Shown here one piece after another: positions 12,958 through 26,514 of a stretch of 64,000 nucleotides of DNA. Origin of the DNA: Amia ocellicauda (Eukaryota; Chordata; Actinopteri; Amiiformes; Amiidae); contig NC_089863.1 in assembly GCF_036373705.1 (NCBI RefSeq), positions 8,407,357 through 8,471,356 on the forward strand, in the 5' to 3' direction. Both the position numbers and the translations under genes were made by a program. Position 1 is the stretch's first letter. Each line of letters opens with the position of its first letter. The notes under the pieces were generated by a model. The model was not told where the DNA came from and made no database searches. It saw only the letters and a list, made by a program, of their open reading frames with translations.

Positions 12958-15900
12958 AAAAATAATTACATTTAAAAAAAAATTAAAGTCTTCATGGCAA
13001 CACACAATCCTGCTTGCATTTACGTTAAACGGATGAGCAAAGGAAACCTGAAATTATACTTAACGAAAAAAAAAAAAATAGCATCTACTTACACACACGT
13101 GCAGTGTATATATATTATCTATCAGTACTAGTGCTTATTTAACTAGCTTGCCAAAAAGAGCTGATGGATATGTCTTGGTTTTCAAAAACCTGTAACAGGA
13201 CGTGACACTTCGGTTTTGTTTTTCTTTTACCGGACCGGACTTCTAGCCGCGCTTCCCAGAACGGCTGTATCTGTTAAAATCAGGACGGGCGAGATTTTAC
13301 AGTTCATAGGTGGTGTGGGGAGGTGGGGGGGGGGCGAAGGCTACAATAATAATTGACAGGTGTCTTTTACCTTGATGAGGAATGAAGGGGGAGAAAAAAA
13401 AAAATGACGATAATGAATATATAATGAAGAGACATTGTGCCTTGAATTTGCAATTATACTTTTTTTTTTTTTCGCAGGAGGGTGGATACTTTTTTTCTGA
13501 TGAGAGAGAGAACAAAACTAAACAAAAAGGGGGGAAGAGAGAGGAATAAACTACAGCCGCGGCGGCAGGTGGACGTTTCAATTGGCTAAACTAAAATGGA
13601 TTAAAAAAAGAATAAAGTATATACATGTCTTGTGCCAAAATGTAACGGGCACTAGTTCTCAGGAAGGAGTAGGTGACTTGTGTGCGTTTGGGTGGGTGTG
13701 TGTGGCTGTCTGTGTGGCAACGAGGCGTCGGGTTAACTGGAAGAATGGGAAGAACGAATACAAAACGAAGGCAGAGAATGTACCCTTACATGCGGAGGAG
13801 TCATCTGACAGTTGGTTGCGTTTACTGGGCTGGAAAATGGAGCGAGGAAAGTCTCAAATCGATAAACTGAGGGGCCTGGGTGGTGAGCCTTCGTTTCTAG
13901 TCGGCGGGTTCCTCCAGTTAGTCTCGAGAAGTTGGGGATTGCGGTAGAGCGATCTAGTTCATCGTACACTACACAACGCCGGGGCCTCAAGAGCCACTGC
14001 GGCTGAAGCCTAGTGTCGGCGATTTGTGGCCGACGCCGCTTTAAGAGCAGGGAGTGTAGGCACTCGCCAGGTGGCTGACGTGGCTGCAGATGGTCATCTT
14101 TGGTCTTCATGCTGTGGACATCCTGCGGGGGTATATTGTAGACGTTGGATGCGCTCCCCACGTTAAGCAGTGGATCAAATCTTATTTTAACCCTTTTAAG
14201 TGTGAACTGGAAGAGCTTTGGGCACTTTTTCTGATTAGAACAACCTTCAGGAAACTCGTACAGAGATCTAACCACTAATTTCCAATGTAGACACACGTAC
14301 CGTATCAGAATCATGCCTCACAGACTATAGGTTGTAGAAAGAGCACTCTGCTGTAAAAGTGACCAGTAATAACGAATCAAATGTTAATCACCCTGATTTG
14401 TGCACTGTTGGTTCAGGAGACTCATTTGTTGACTTCAAACAAGCCTTGAGGTGAAGACTTGAAACCATTTATAAAGTCCACTTATACTACTGTGCTTTCG
14501 AATGATAATTTATCCTGGTACGTTCCCCATCACATTTTTATTTCCCTCAAGATCTTTGTTTTTTAAATTTATGTTAATTGAACAAGTTTTTCTCAGGAAC
14601 TTATGTAAAGCAGTTCAGGTGATTTATATTTATTTTTTTATACATCTATATATAGAGCATTGACAGAGACCAAGATGCAACGGATTCATTCTTTCTCACT
14701 GTTTGAGAGAATTAAGTTTTTCAAATCAATCCGTATTTGCTACCCAGAGGTCACGATTCACAGCATTTGTGATTTAGTTTTTTTTTAATTTTAGTATAAT
14801 CTTAACTTTTCAGGTGAGACAAGTACACCTTAAATGTCCTATACCACTACAATTAAGTATTGTCTCTATTGCAGCCATGCAGAGACATTCATACCTGATT
14901 ATATTGACTCCAAACGCTGCACAATGTTGCTTCGCCTTAAGGCAGCTATTTAGGAAACCTATAAAGGTCCCGATATTGAACTCCACAAACACTCCATGAT
15001 AAAATAACTGTCAGTTTGGCATTTGGCAGTTCTGATCGCTTGTATCGTTCAGGGTCCGTTTTAGCTTTTAATCCTACCAAGGCATTAATTACCTGATAAT
15101 TATGTAGTCGCCCAAGATCTCCAGAAAACGTCGTCTAGCCCTGCTCTGACAGTTGCAACGTCCTGCCGGTGCGCTGCATCACCGAGGACCTGAAGGGGTT
15201 AAAATAGGTTTTCGCGCATCGGTTTGTCAGTCACACGCCATCTGTGGGGAGAGGTGGAACGGGGATGTTACAGTTGGGGAGAAAAATATATAGAAACCTA
15301 ACATTTGAGACAGGGTTGAGGTCTGTAATTTTGTTTTGATCAAAATGACTATTTATTCACTGTACAGTATTTAAGAGAAATCGTTGCGCCTTACTGCTGA
15401 TTTAGTTGATTTATGGTTTAAATACAGTGAAGGAATAAGTTCAAGGTGGCTGGACTGAGCACCACACATCCAGGCTGTGTTTCGACGATCTTCCAAGTGA
15501 AATTCTGTAGCTCTCAGATATATTTAGACTTTTTTTTTCCCTTTGGTTTGTTTTTTTTAATATGAAAAAAATCACTCCCCACTCTATTTGAGGTGATATT
15601 CGAGGTGTAAGGTTGATTTAAGTATTCTTGTAGTATATTGATCCAGTCCGAGAGTTCTTCCCGATTTGGTAGTTGTGAAGCCCCTTGTCTATGATGCTCT
15701 GATACGCTATTGATTTATAAACCTAAAGGGGTCTTACACTGAATTCTTTATGCTTTTCCGAGTAAATTTACAATATTGTTCTCTACAAAGATTGACACTG
15801 GTTTACTGTTAATAACTTAGCTGAACAGTGAAACTATCAATGCTGTATCTAAGAGACAACTCCATTATCATTAAGATTCTAATGTTTTGGTACTAAGAGA

Positions 15901-16140
15901 TATTTTGAATGTCACAGGTGTTCTGACTGTTAAGCAGATTGCAAATCATCCCCACGAGAGAGTCCATTCTTAAACTTTTTAAACATGTAAAAACGTTGCC
16001 GCCACCAGTATATTCCTGCTTGTGATAGTGATTGGAGAACTGTAACCCTTAGGGGTTAGTCTAGGAAAATGTAAGTGAATTCACAATGTATTTCTTTTTG
16101 TTTCAGGAAATAAAATTTAAAAAGTGACCCTTATTGCTTC
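12958..16140 (+). other. fxr2: fxr2 3' UTR (extent inferred)
   Basis: No open frame worth calling follows the stop codon. Candidate AATAAA signals are at 13545-13550, 13611-13616 and 16109-16114, the last followed by T/GT-rich sequence. Short and long 3' UTRs are both possible. The stretch includes A- and G-homopolymers near 13060 and 13325 but no recognised repeat. Confidence 0.5.
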
Positions 16141-17600
16141 TGTTTTTACTGTTTTGGAACAAATTGAGTATCCTCGTTCGATCCACAAAGTGACTCTGAT
16201 GTTCTAGAATTGTGGGGGGTGGAGGGGGTATTTGCATTTTAAAATCCATTCCGCAACAAGTGTTCGATAACCCTTGTAGGTCTTAATGAACAGTAGGCAT
16301 TGGAGAAATCTCCCTTAAAACATGTGCCTGGTTTGTCTAGATTTTAATCGTGAACGGGCTTTACTTCCTGAACTGTTGTGGTTTGGACTGTGGTCAACCT
16401 CGGTGAGTTTGTTTACTTCAGTTCTAGCACTCTCAAAGGAAGTCCCTCAAACATTGGTGTACTGAAGGCCTACAACCTCACACAATCACTGTTGACACTG
16501 CAGGGTATTGTCACTACAAATGTTTACCTTCTCATTAACAATGACGACAGACTCGAACGGAACACTTTACTCCACACTGGAAACCGGTTCAATTCTTGGA
16601 ATAACAAGGCCTTTAATTGCATTGCAGCAGATCTAAATTTATCCAGAAAGCCAGTCCCTCAGTCAGCCCCCTGCCTGGATGTGGCCTGCTCACTCTCGGT
16701 GCATTGAGCTTGTGTTGTAAAGCATCTCATAATTGGTGTTCTACACATGTTGATGGCAATAAGACTACACTCAGTAGAAACTCAATAATAAAAAAAAGGC
16801 TGTTTCTCGACCTTGCCTCTGTTTTTGTTTGTGTTTTGTCCTGTTTTATCCACATTTTCATTTCAGAAAGTGAATGCACCTGTTTACAAAGCGTTTTTGA
16901 TCGTTTATAGGGGTGGGATGCCTTGTGCTGAGCATGCAACATTCAAATAGTTTGCATCCAGACTGAGGCAGAGATTTGAAAGCTCAGAATTAGATGTATG
17001 GATTACTTTTGGGGTAATTCTATCTTGCATCTGGTTGTTTTTCTAGTGTAGTTAGTTAATTTGGCTTACTGCTGTATACCTATACTGTACACAAGTGCGT
17101 GTCTTGTGAAACCTTCAGTCAGGCTTGATGCTTTGGAGAGTCAGGCCTGTTTAACTGAAGCTGAAATTGTGAAGCTTTTCAGATTTGCATTGCAGTGGGA
17201 TTTCAAACCCAAAATTAGCAGCACAACATCTCTGTTCTCATAGACAACATTATGAAGGTACTGACTGATCATCAGTGAGACTTTGCACCTGGAATAAGGG
17301 GATTCAGACACCATTGTGCTGAGATGTCTTTGTAAGTGATTTTCTTTTTTCAAAAACTGCACGTTGCAACAAAGAAATTTAATTTTATTAATCGCATGGC
17401 TGGGTGTCATAAAATGCTCACCTTCAGGCTGTTACACAAGTGCAATGTATTGAAAATGTGGGAAAAGCGAACTCCCCCCTCCACCACAGGGACTGGTACT
17501 GACACCACAGACACCAGATGTGAATGCTCTCTCTTCCTTGTAGCTTGATGTGGTGGAGGGTTTTCCTTCTCGGAGTGATGCGTTTGTGTGTGTGAGATGG
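16141..17600. other. Intergenic stretch, nothing recognised
   Basis: Single-copy looking, moderately AT-rich sequence with no splice-linked coding exon, repeat family or RNA gene that I can recognise. The 109- and 97-codon open frames here show no family resemblance. A later fxr2 polyadenylation site near 16790 is possible. Confidence 0.4.
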
Positions 17601-17611
17601 TTGATGCTCCC

Positions 17612-17676
17612 CTAGCAGTCGGGGGAGGTGGCAGATGATTTGAGAATCTCGTTCATTTGGTTGCCCTCACACTGCA
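17612..17676 (-). other. Possible last coding exon of an unknown reverse-strand gene
   Basis: On the minus strand a good acceptor (gttttttcag) is followed by about 20 codons ending in TAG, reading QCEGNQMNEILKSSATSPDC. I do not recognise the peptide and found no partner exon to its right. It may be chance; a gene convergent with fxr2 would fit the position. Confidence 0.15.
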
Positions 17677-18754
17677 CTGAAAAAACAGACGAGGAGCTTA
17701 TGAAAACTAAATCGCGGCCGAATTTGTGTAGAGAGAACTTATTTACACACATCGTTATCAGGTGAAAAACAGCTGAGCCTTGGCTTTGACCGAAAGACGC
17801 TTCTCCATGAACCGGAATTGGGCTATCATCAAACTAAGTAAGTAAATTTATAAGTTTATACATGCATTTAGCTATGGATAGAATCAAATAAGAGGATCAA
17901 ATGATGTCACACCGAACAATGTCATTATTTGTAGGCTACAACATTCTACCTAGTATCTAGAAAACCTATATAATTGCAAGTGCAATAATGTAGACTTTTC
18001 ATAATTGTGACTTCAGGATCAGTAAACAATTGCCTGGTGTGCATAAGCTCATTCTTGCACGTCAAAAACTTGTATATACCTGACAATTGCAGTCGGAACA
18101 ATTCCAATTTGTTATATATTAAACATACATAGGTAAAGTCTTAATTGGGATCAATGCTTTTCCAAAAGCCAATTCTTCTGGTGAATCACAGCTCTCCGAT
18201 TCTGCCCATGAAAAAATATTATTCTTCAGTCATGTGTATTGCATTGTCTACAGACCCAAGAGGTTTGTTTTCCCCAGGAAGGTCTCTGTCCTTTTTAGAT
18301 GCTGTGTTGCTTTGGAAACTTTTTTCAAGCAAGTCTGCAGGCTGATGCCCGGGGGAATCCGGTTTCTGTTTACTTAGAGTTGCCAGGAAGACGGCAGACT
18401 GCAGCCGATTGGTTCCTCTCATTTTGCACTGATTCCCGTCTCCTGGTAGTGCAGACACAATTGGAGCTCATTCACAAGTCTCCGCTTTGCACCAGAACGG
18501 GTTATATGTGAAAACTTCAAGTAACGGATCAATTGTAATAACAAGAAAATAGTGTAAATTTTTAATTGTCTAACTGATTAATAATGGAGAGAAATAAAAC
18601 CGACAGGCTGCCATATAATGTGATACATTGAAAAAGTACCATTAAAAATAAATAACTGCACTGAGGACCCCCCACACTCACAAATTGATAAATGTGTGTG
18701 TATATAATTGATATTATGGGGGACAAACAGGAAAATATTGTGTGTGTATATATA

Positions 18755-19410
18755 CACCGATCAGCCATAACATGACCACTGACAGGTGAAGTGCATAATA
18801 CTGATAATCTCGTTATCATGGCACCTGTCAGTGGGTGATATATATTAGGCAGCAAGTGAACATTTTGTCTTCAAAGTTAATGTGTTAGAAGTAGGAAAAA
18901 TGGGCAAGCGTAAGGATCTGAGCGACTTTGACAAGGGCCAAATTGTGATGCTAGATGACTGGGTCAGAGCATCTCCAAAACTGCAGCTCTTCTGCAGCTC
19001 TTGTGGGGTGTTCCCAGTCTGCAGTGGTCCAAGGAAGGAAAAGCGGTGAACCGGCGACAGGGTCATAGGCGGCCAAGGCTCATTGATGCACGTGGGGAGC
19101 AAAGGCTGGCCCGTGTGGTCCGATCCAACAGACGAACTACTGTAGCTCAAATTGCTGAAAAAGTGAATGCTGGTTCTGATAGAAAGGTGTCAGAACACAC
19201 AGTGCATCGCAGTTTGTTGCGTATGGGGCTGCGTAGCTGCAGACCAGTCAGGGTGCCCATGCTGACCCCTGTACACTGCCGAAAGCACGTGAGCATCAGA
19301 ACTGGACCACGGAGCAATGGAAGAAGGTGGCCTGGTCTGATGAATCACGAGTTCAAGGTGTTGACTTGGCCTCCAAATTCCCCAGATCTCAATCAAAGGT
19401 TGTGAAGCAC
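18755..19410 (+). mobile_element. Tc1/mariner-type element, truncated relic
   Basis: It starts after a TA with a caccgatcagcc terminal repeat typical of a fish Tc1 family, followed by a transposase start (MGKRKDLSDFDKGQIV) that soon goes out of frame. A later frame holds the HTH/linker region (RTTVAQIAEKVN, VHRSLLRMGL) and jumps straight to WPPNSPDLN, so the middle of the catalytic domain is deleted. No right-hand terminal repeat was found. Confidence 0.85.
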
Positions 19411-22400
19411 TGGCCTAGGCTGGTATGTTATCAAAGTGGCAATACCTTCAGCAAATTTAGACGTGGTCTGATTGTGGACACCTTCGAAACATTGCACACG
19501 TGTAGCTAATAAATGAATCTTAAAAAGACGTAACGCTTAAAGAAGCTTGATATTTGAGTAATGGATGTCATTGTTAAGTTTCAAAAACATGCTGGTGCAT
19601 CAGTGAATTAGTAGTAGTTAGTTGTGATTGTAACTTTCAATCTGATATTGAGAAGAGTTTCTTTCATATTGCTGAGCTATCATCGCTACGACTGAACAGT
19701 TCTGTTCCAATACAGTAACGGAACTAGCTGTTAGAGACCCCCATTAAAGTGTGCATTAGGCAGTAACTGAGAGAAACTATATAAAAGATTAACTTATAGT
19801 CATGGAGATTTAGACATAGATTATCTTATAGTCATGGAGATTTAGACTTAGCTGCCAGTCACAGACTGGTAATGATAAACCCCTTAATCCAGGCAGCACA
19901 TTTGAGTTAGTCTCCCTTTCTTTATATCTACCAGTAAGCTTACAATACACAATTTCATGACAAAAAGCATGTGATTCATGAATGTGAACAAAGCAGGAAC
20001 TAACTGAATTATAACTACATACATACGTTAATCTAAACAGCTTTCCCCACCTGATTACTCAGGAAGCGTTAACTTTAGGGATTGTGTACATTGCCTTTAA
20101 TCTCCAGAAATTGTGTTGACCTCAAGTGATTCTAATAGATTACAGTAGACCCCCAAACGCACAGCTCGAGGTTTGAACTCATGAGCACACAATTCAGCAA
20201 GCTGCCCCAAGCCAATTGAATCAACAGGAGGTTTGATTTTTTGTGTTTGTCCCCTCCTTACTGGCCCCTCTGCTGGAGTCTACACTGCTGGTAAAGGGAA
20301 CACAAGTTCCTCACACCTGAACCACCACCCAAGTCACAAAATCTGTTGCTATGAGAAGTGAGAACAGCAAGCACAGAAGTGTTTTGAATGGGTACCTATT
20401 TGTTTTTGTCTTGTAGCAGAATCACAACTCCGATTACTGAATAGAGCTTATATTGATGTCAGGTTGCTTTTGATGTCCTATTGAAGCCTCGTGGTATGTT
20501 ATGGTAACACGGTGAAGGAGTAGGGAAGGGCAAAGAATAATAATAAAGAAAGAAACCCCAGGCAATGTCAGGTAGACTCAGATGGTAAATAGAGGAGGTT
20601 TGTGAGTCTATGGAAGTAGATTGACTCTTCTCGTTGGTAAATTTTGATAAGGTGTGGATATGTGTTTGAGCTGTGTATAAATCTTAGTGTTTGTCCTCGT
20701 GTTGATATAGGTATTAGTAAAGTATGATGGATTTTCCTGTTTGGTTCCTAACAGGAAATCATATTAGTAAGCTTTTATGTCAGAGTTGAACCCTCCAAAA
20801 TAATGGCATCTTTCAAAAAAGTTCAAGGAATGCTGTTTGGGGGGTTTTAGGATGTGTTGTGTCATCACTATCTGGATATCAAAACTGATGGGGAAAGATT
20901 ACTGAAGCACAGGATTTGTTTTCCCAACAACAACTCTGAGAAGAATTACATTTTCTGTTACCTTTGAATTACAGTTTTACCCATTTCTAATAATCACAAT
21001 TATAATGGGAGTTCATTAGCAGGGTGTTGCGTTTGTTTTTTCTGTTCACTTGGGTTTGAAAAGCTGTGTGTCCATCTCATTGGAACCCAATACAGCCAGG
21101 GGTTTGCATAGATCTGAAAATCAATAATAATAATAGTGTTACAAGTATGAAAATAAACAGAACATAGTAGGTAACTTGGTGGCAGACAGAATTGATACAT
21201 TTATTATAGCTGTATCTTTTTTTATTACTATATTAAAGCGTATCCATTTTAACAACAACTTCAGTGCTGAGAAAGAAAACAAAAATCAGGTTTTCTTTTT
21301 TCATTAAACATCAACATTTACAATGATATATACATACAATCATTGGCTTTAACCTGTGAAACTGCACTGTGCATTAAAAATAATATTTTGAATGTTATAT
21401 AAACTACAATATTTCTGGGAAGAAACAAAGCTTGTGATGGCCTAACTTCAGCACAATTTGCATGATTTGCATTGGGTATGTTTTTGTTGTGTTATCTTTT
21501 TTTATATTTTCTTTCCTTTAGATGATGCTTTTGAATGACAACAGGCAAATTGTACAAAGTTTCTGATCCCCAGCAACCTGTAAAATCAGGTTAAACAGGA
21601 CTCCCGTTTCCGGCTGCATGAACAGAGTAGCGTTGTGCAAGAGCTTCCACATTATCTTACAAATACATCTTTTACATACAAATTATGTGCATAAATCCCT
21701 GCCTGGTTACTTTCGGTTTTTATGTGCCTTTACATTCTCTGGCATTTTATGATGAAGTTTTAATTGTATTAAATCCTTCAGTACGTCAACACAAAGAGGC
21801 AAGTGGGCTGGAGTCCTCAGATCCGTTAAATTAATAAATGCTTAGGTGTACATTTTAATTTTAAATTGAATTAAAGTTTAAAAAAAAAAAGGGCAAGTTT
21901 TTATTAGTAATATAAATGGTAGCAGGCAAGGGCAAAGGTGACTTCAGTTTTGTTTTTTAAAACTATCATTATTATATATATACATAATCAGTGTTATTTA
22001 TCACAACTAGCATAGTGGTGTTTTATTTTTACAATGGAAAAGGGGGTGAACAGTAAACAGAAAGCCAGACAGCCAAGTTGATGCCAGTAAAATAAAAAAA
22101 TAAAAATCACGCCAAACCAAATCTCAAATCCTAATCTTTTCTGTCCCAGTCTGTAAGCCACAAGTCATTACTTTTGTGTCTCTTTTGCGACATTGTTTTA
22201 TCTCCTTCTCAAAGTTTACCCTTCATCTCCTACTCCTTTTCAACCAGGGAGGTTAAAATGTTTTGGTTTTATATGGTCACCTGACCAACCATGGGAATTG
22301 TCTTGGTTAGGTGGCAAAAGACAAGGTCAGCCATCTTACCCCACCCTTCCTCCTCTATAACTACATCAAATAGTCCCCTGACAAGACAAGTTGAAGGCAA

Positions 22401-24289
22401 CACAGGACAGCTATGCCACGACAACGATCAGGAAAAGCAACCAGAGCTCCTGGACCAGTTGGTGCAGCGGCAGTGTGATGGGGTGACCAAAGAGCGAAGA
22501 CAGCCTGAGTGAAATCTGGGTTTTGGCAGTGATCGAATTACATGAAGGGGCCACGATGAGAGGCAGGGGACGCCCAAGCCTCAGCCACACAACCTGGAGC
22601 AGTGTCAAGGCTTGAGGGGCGGTGGGAAAACAGGAGAAAGGCCAAGGACGCCCTATCAAACGCAGGTACAGAACAGGGGTGGATGGTGGGGATATGGTGG
22701 AATTCCCAACTGATCAGTTAGTGATTCCACCCTCCTGGTCCCAGCACTGTGCTTCTGTGCCTATTCCACCGTCCTATGTGGGCACTGACAGCGATCTCGG
22801 GACCTTTTCTTGGTGTAGGGGTAATGGACAGCGTCTAGAAGTACCAGTAGCATCTTTAAGTGTTCCTTATGTCACGCTCTTCCTTTATGTCTTGACTTCA
22901 TTGATTTGTTTTTGATACATATTATGTGCAGTGACCCCTTCCTGTACAGTCATTCTGACTCCAAAACACAATTAATATCTTCATAAAACTGTATGTGTAT
23001 TTGTAATCAGGCAAGTGGAATTTTAGGCTATAAGAATAGTCTACTTGAGACCATTGCAGCTAGAAGCCCACAAAACAGTTGTCTACATACATACGTTAAA
23101 AGATGGATTTCCTTAATCCTATAACCCGTGTCCCAGACACAGATGACATGAGGATGAACTAAAAACAAAATAGCCTACTCTAATTTATACATATTTTCAC
23201 AACAATGAGAAGGATATTTTTTTAATTGACAAGAAATAGGATAAAGAGGGTTGCCTCGTTCTGAAAAGTCTCTCAGATCTGTGTTAGTCCATATATCTCC
23301 TGCTAATGGTGACTGGGACAACATGCAGGGAAAACAGAACACTGTACTCCATGTAGAACACCACAGAGCCAAATTTTCTCATTGTACCATACCAAATCTC
23401 CTGTTGTATGTTTTCACCTTATCCTTGTTTTGTTGAGTAATGCTAATGTCTGGTCTGTCGGGAACAAGCTGCTTAACTACCAACTTGTCTTGTAATTGTT
23501 GTCGTTCAGATGTTGTATTTTAAAGAAATTCTACAGTTACACACTGTAGCGCAGCTGCATTGATTGACATCTTTACAGGCTCCTAACCATGCGGACCGGT
23601 ACACGTGTGGTCTAATTCGATTAATTGATTGTACAGAAACTGGGTAATATTTTAATTTATGATTAAATGATTTGGATAATGAGTTTATGATTAAGAACTA
23701 TGTTTTTGGGGTGGATGTTTTTTTTTAGCGGGGCTCTGCCCTACCTTCCCACATGAATGAGACAAGCCCATTTATAATCATGAAGGCATCCTGCATAACC
23801 TGTTTGATTGTGTAATCCGGATTCAAAAGGCTGGATAAAAGGAATTAAGTGCTTAAAATGTAAAAAATTAAACATTCCTTATATATCTGATGTATTTTAT
23901 GTTTCTGTGAATGATGAATGATTGGTGTGAGACACAATCTGCTTATTTCCTCATTTAGAGTGATTAAATAGTGGAGAAAGTCTGGAAAAATTCATTAAAT
24001 TGGTAAAAGCAGATAAGAAGTACCACCTTGCCCCACACAGGTATTTATAAATGAACTAGAAATTAAAACTAATCAGGGAAGATAGAGATTTAAGATTTTT
24101 TTTAAAGATACAGCGATGAACACAGAAACAGGTCATGCTGAGGGAGAGTTAGTTTGTATCCATGCGGGGTTGCACTGTAAATAGGATTGGTCAGTAAATA
24201 GTGCATGCAAAGGTGCCATGTTGCTAGGTAAATAGTGAGAATGGAAATATTGTAGCTAACTAGTCAGGTGTCAGGTTTCCTCTTGTCTA
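19411..24289. other. Intergenic stretch without recognised genes
   Basis: About 4.9 kb of AT-rich sequence. I see no convincing exon, tRNA, known repeat head or array. A slightly GC-richer block at 22290-22860 has short open frames on both strands, but none resembles a known family or has supporting splice sites. Confidence 0.4.
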
Positions 24290-24366
24290 CGGGTAGCAGC
24301 CTTCCCTTTAACACACAGCACAACGACGGCATTCAGAGCACAGGAGCGAATTCCCAGCACTCCCAG
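24290..24366 (+). promoter_or_regulatory. Candidate 5' UTR exon/promoter of the PLAC8-like gene
   Basis: The first coding exon of the PLAC8-like gene begins 8 bases before its ATG right after an acceptor, so a non-coding leader exon must lie upstream. This GC-richer stretch ends in a fair donor (tcccag|gtatgg) within otherwise AT-rich sequence. The link is an inference from spacing and splice context only. Confidence 0.2.
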
Positions 24367-26485
24367 GTATGGACCCGCTAAACTGATTATTCATAAAATT
24401 GGTATTAATGAGAGACAGAGAGAAAACGTTTAGATTATTATATGTGAACTGTGACATTTATCATTTATGAGTTGATGTCTGATTTATAGAAATACCACAC
24501 ATAGGTATTTTGCCTATATAATTGTGATAATTGATCCTTTGGTACATTACTCTTGGAGAGGACTTTAAATACATAGTAGATTAGAGTTGATATTACCTCA
24601 GCCTGCTCATTAATGTGGGATGCTGTTTCAGCTTTTCAGATTTGAAATAGTGCTGTCATATTTAATTTCATGTAATAACTATTGAATTCTGGGACATTTA
24701 TTTTATTAACAACATATAGGGCTGGTTTGACAGACCCAAACTGGCACTAGTCATGACTTCCCAATGGTAGTTTGGGTAGAGTAGTCCCAGACTTCTGCTC
24801 ATCAAGGTCTGTGAAACCAGCCAATGTAATCATGTTTTCTCCCATTTGAGACCAAGAACACCAATATCAGCATTTCTAATCCACACGGAACTGTGCAGGG
24901 AAATATTCTGTGATGCCGGGTTAAATGTCTGCCACTTGGTCAGAATAAATACCAGCATGTTATCTGCTTTTAAAATTGTAGATGAATAAATCAAAATAAA
25001 AGGAATAAATAGTTATAGACAGACTCCTATAACCATTTAATTATTTTGTGTTGTACAAACTTTTGGAATTCGATCCTTATCAGCTTCCTTTGGAATTTTG
25101 TGTAGATTAAGTACTGTAGGGTGTTGTCCAGATTACTCATTCTATCTCACACCACTTATAACATGAGCATGATTTAGAATAATAAAATAATCATGACAGA
25201 TGTTATTTTTGAATGAGGACTAGTTTCACTAGCACTTTATTTCCTTCACGGTAAACGTGTATTTCCTTTCTGGTAAAATTGCAACACACCAGTTCTTGCA
25301 GCATAAATGAATCTGCAAATTTGTAAATAAGGAAGTAAAGTAAATGATGTCTGCTTTGCATTATGAGTTGATTATTGTTTTACAATTGCACACAAACAAA
25401 GTGCATTTAAACGTTTTAAACCCTTCCTGAGGAAGGGTGAAAATACAACCTTACAGGGAAAAATATAATAAAATAAAATAATCACTTTCCCTATTACATT
25501 GCTGGGACCAGTGGTACAGGGGTAGATCATTTAGGTACCAAAAACACTCTCATCACTTTGTACTTTGCTACCTCCTAAACAAATCACACAGTATAATCCC
25601 CAATGAGTCAGAAAAGTAAACTTTTATTTGTTACTCTTATGGCGATGCCTTGTGTTTCATCTTTGCTTTTGTATCCTTAAGCAAAGTGTTACACAGTGTT
25701 GTCTATGTAGTCAAACATCTAATTGCAAGTGGTATTTCCCTTCCTCGAAGCACAGGGAAGTTGGCTGTTCCTTTGTTAAGAGTGTTAGAAACGGCCTTGT
25801 TTGTGTCTAGTTACACATTATGTTAGAGGACAATTAACCCCCAGCATTGTTCAGATTAGTTCTAGGGTTTCATTTAGCGTTTTTTCCAAATACAGGCCAG
25901 CCCAATTGTCATGGGGACATCCCAACACAATATTTAACAGACAATTGCCAAATAATAACAACTAGAACCACTCAAAAGCCTCTGTCCTCAACGCAGTTTT
26001 AAAAACTACACACCATACAGTGACAAAATATGTACACACAAACCTATGAGGCCAACGAGCTCGGTAATCCTAATCGAGATAGCTATGCAAACCATGTAGG
26101 GAATAAATGGGAAAATGGAGAAACAAATCAACAGGGTTAAACGAATGGTTGTTGGTTTCCCATTACCCTGTGTTGGGGCACTGATGTTAATCTTAACAGG
26201 CAATTCTGCTGTTGATATTTATTTTGTTTCCCACGGAAGTCAAGCCTCTGGTGTCACCTTTCTGTGAGACAAACAGGTATGTACCTATTCATTTACAGAT
26301 ACATTTCACAGGGGAAAGCGCGTGGGCTGGCACAGGGTGGGTACAGGATGGGCAAATTGAATTAGGCTCATGTTAAGTGTTCACACGGGGTGGGGGGTGG
26401 GGGGGCAAAAAATCTGAGGTTTTAAAGAAAAATTAGTAGGAAGAATTTGCTTTCATATCACACTGCAAGGTGATAAAACTTAACA
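24367..26485. other. Intergenic or leader-intron stretch, nothing recognised
   Basis: AT-rich sequence without a recognisable exon or repeat family. If the candidate leader exon to its left is real, this is the start of the PLAC8-like gene's 5' UTR intron. Confidence 0.35.
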
Positions 26486-26486
26486 C

Positions 26487-26508
26487 TATATATATATATA
26501 TATATATC
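26487..26508. repeat. (TA)n microsatellite
   Basis: Uninterrupted alternating TA tract at the edge of the LINE fragment that follows. Confidence 0.9.
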
Positions 26509-26514
26509 ACCATC

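Noticed and set aside
13733..14314. 193-codon minus-strand open frame
   Set aside because: Lies in the fxr2 3' UTR; no recognisable domain, splice context or codon pattern. It could be checked for antisense transcription, but I see no support.
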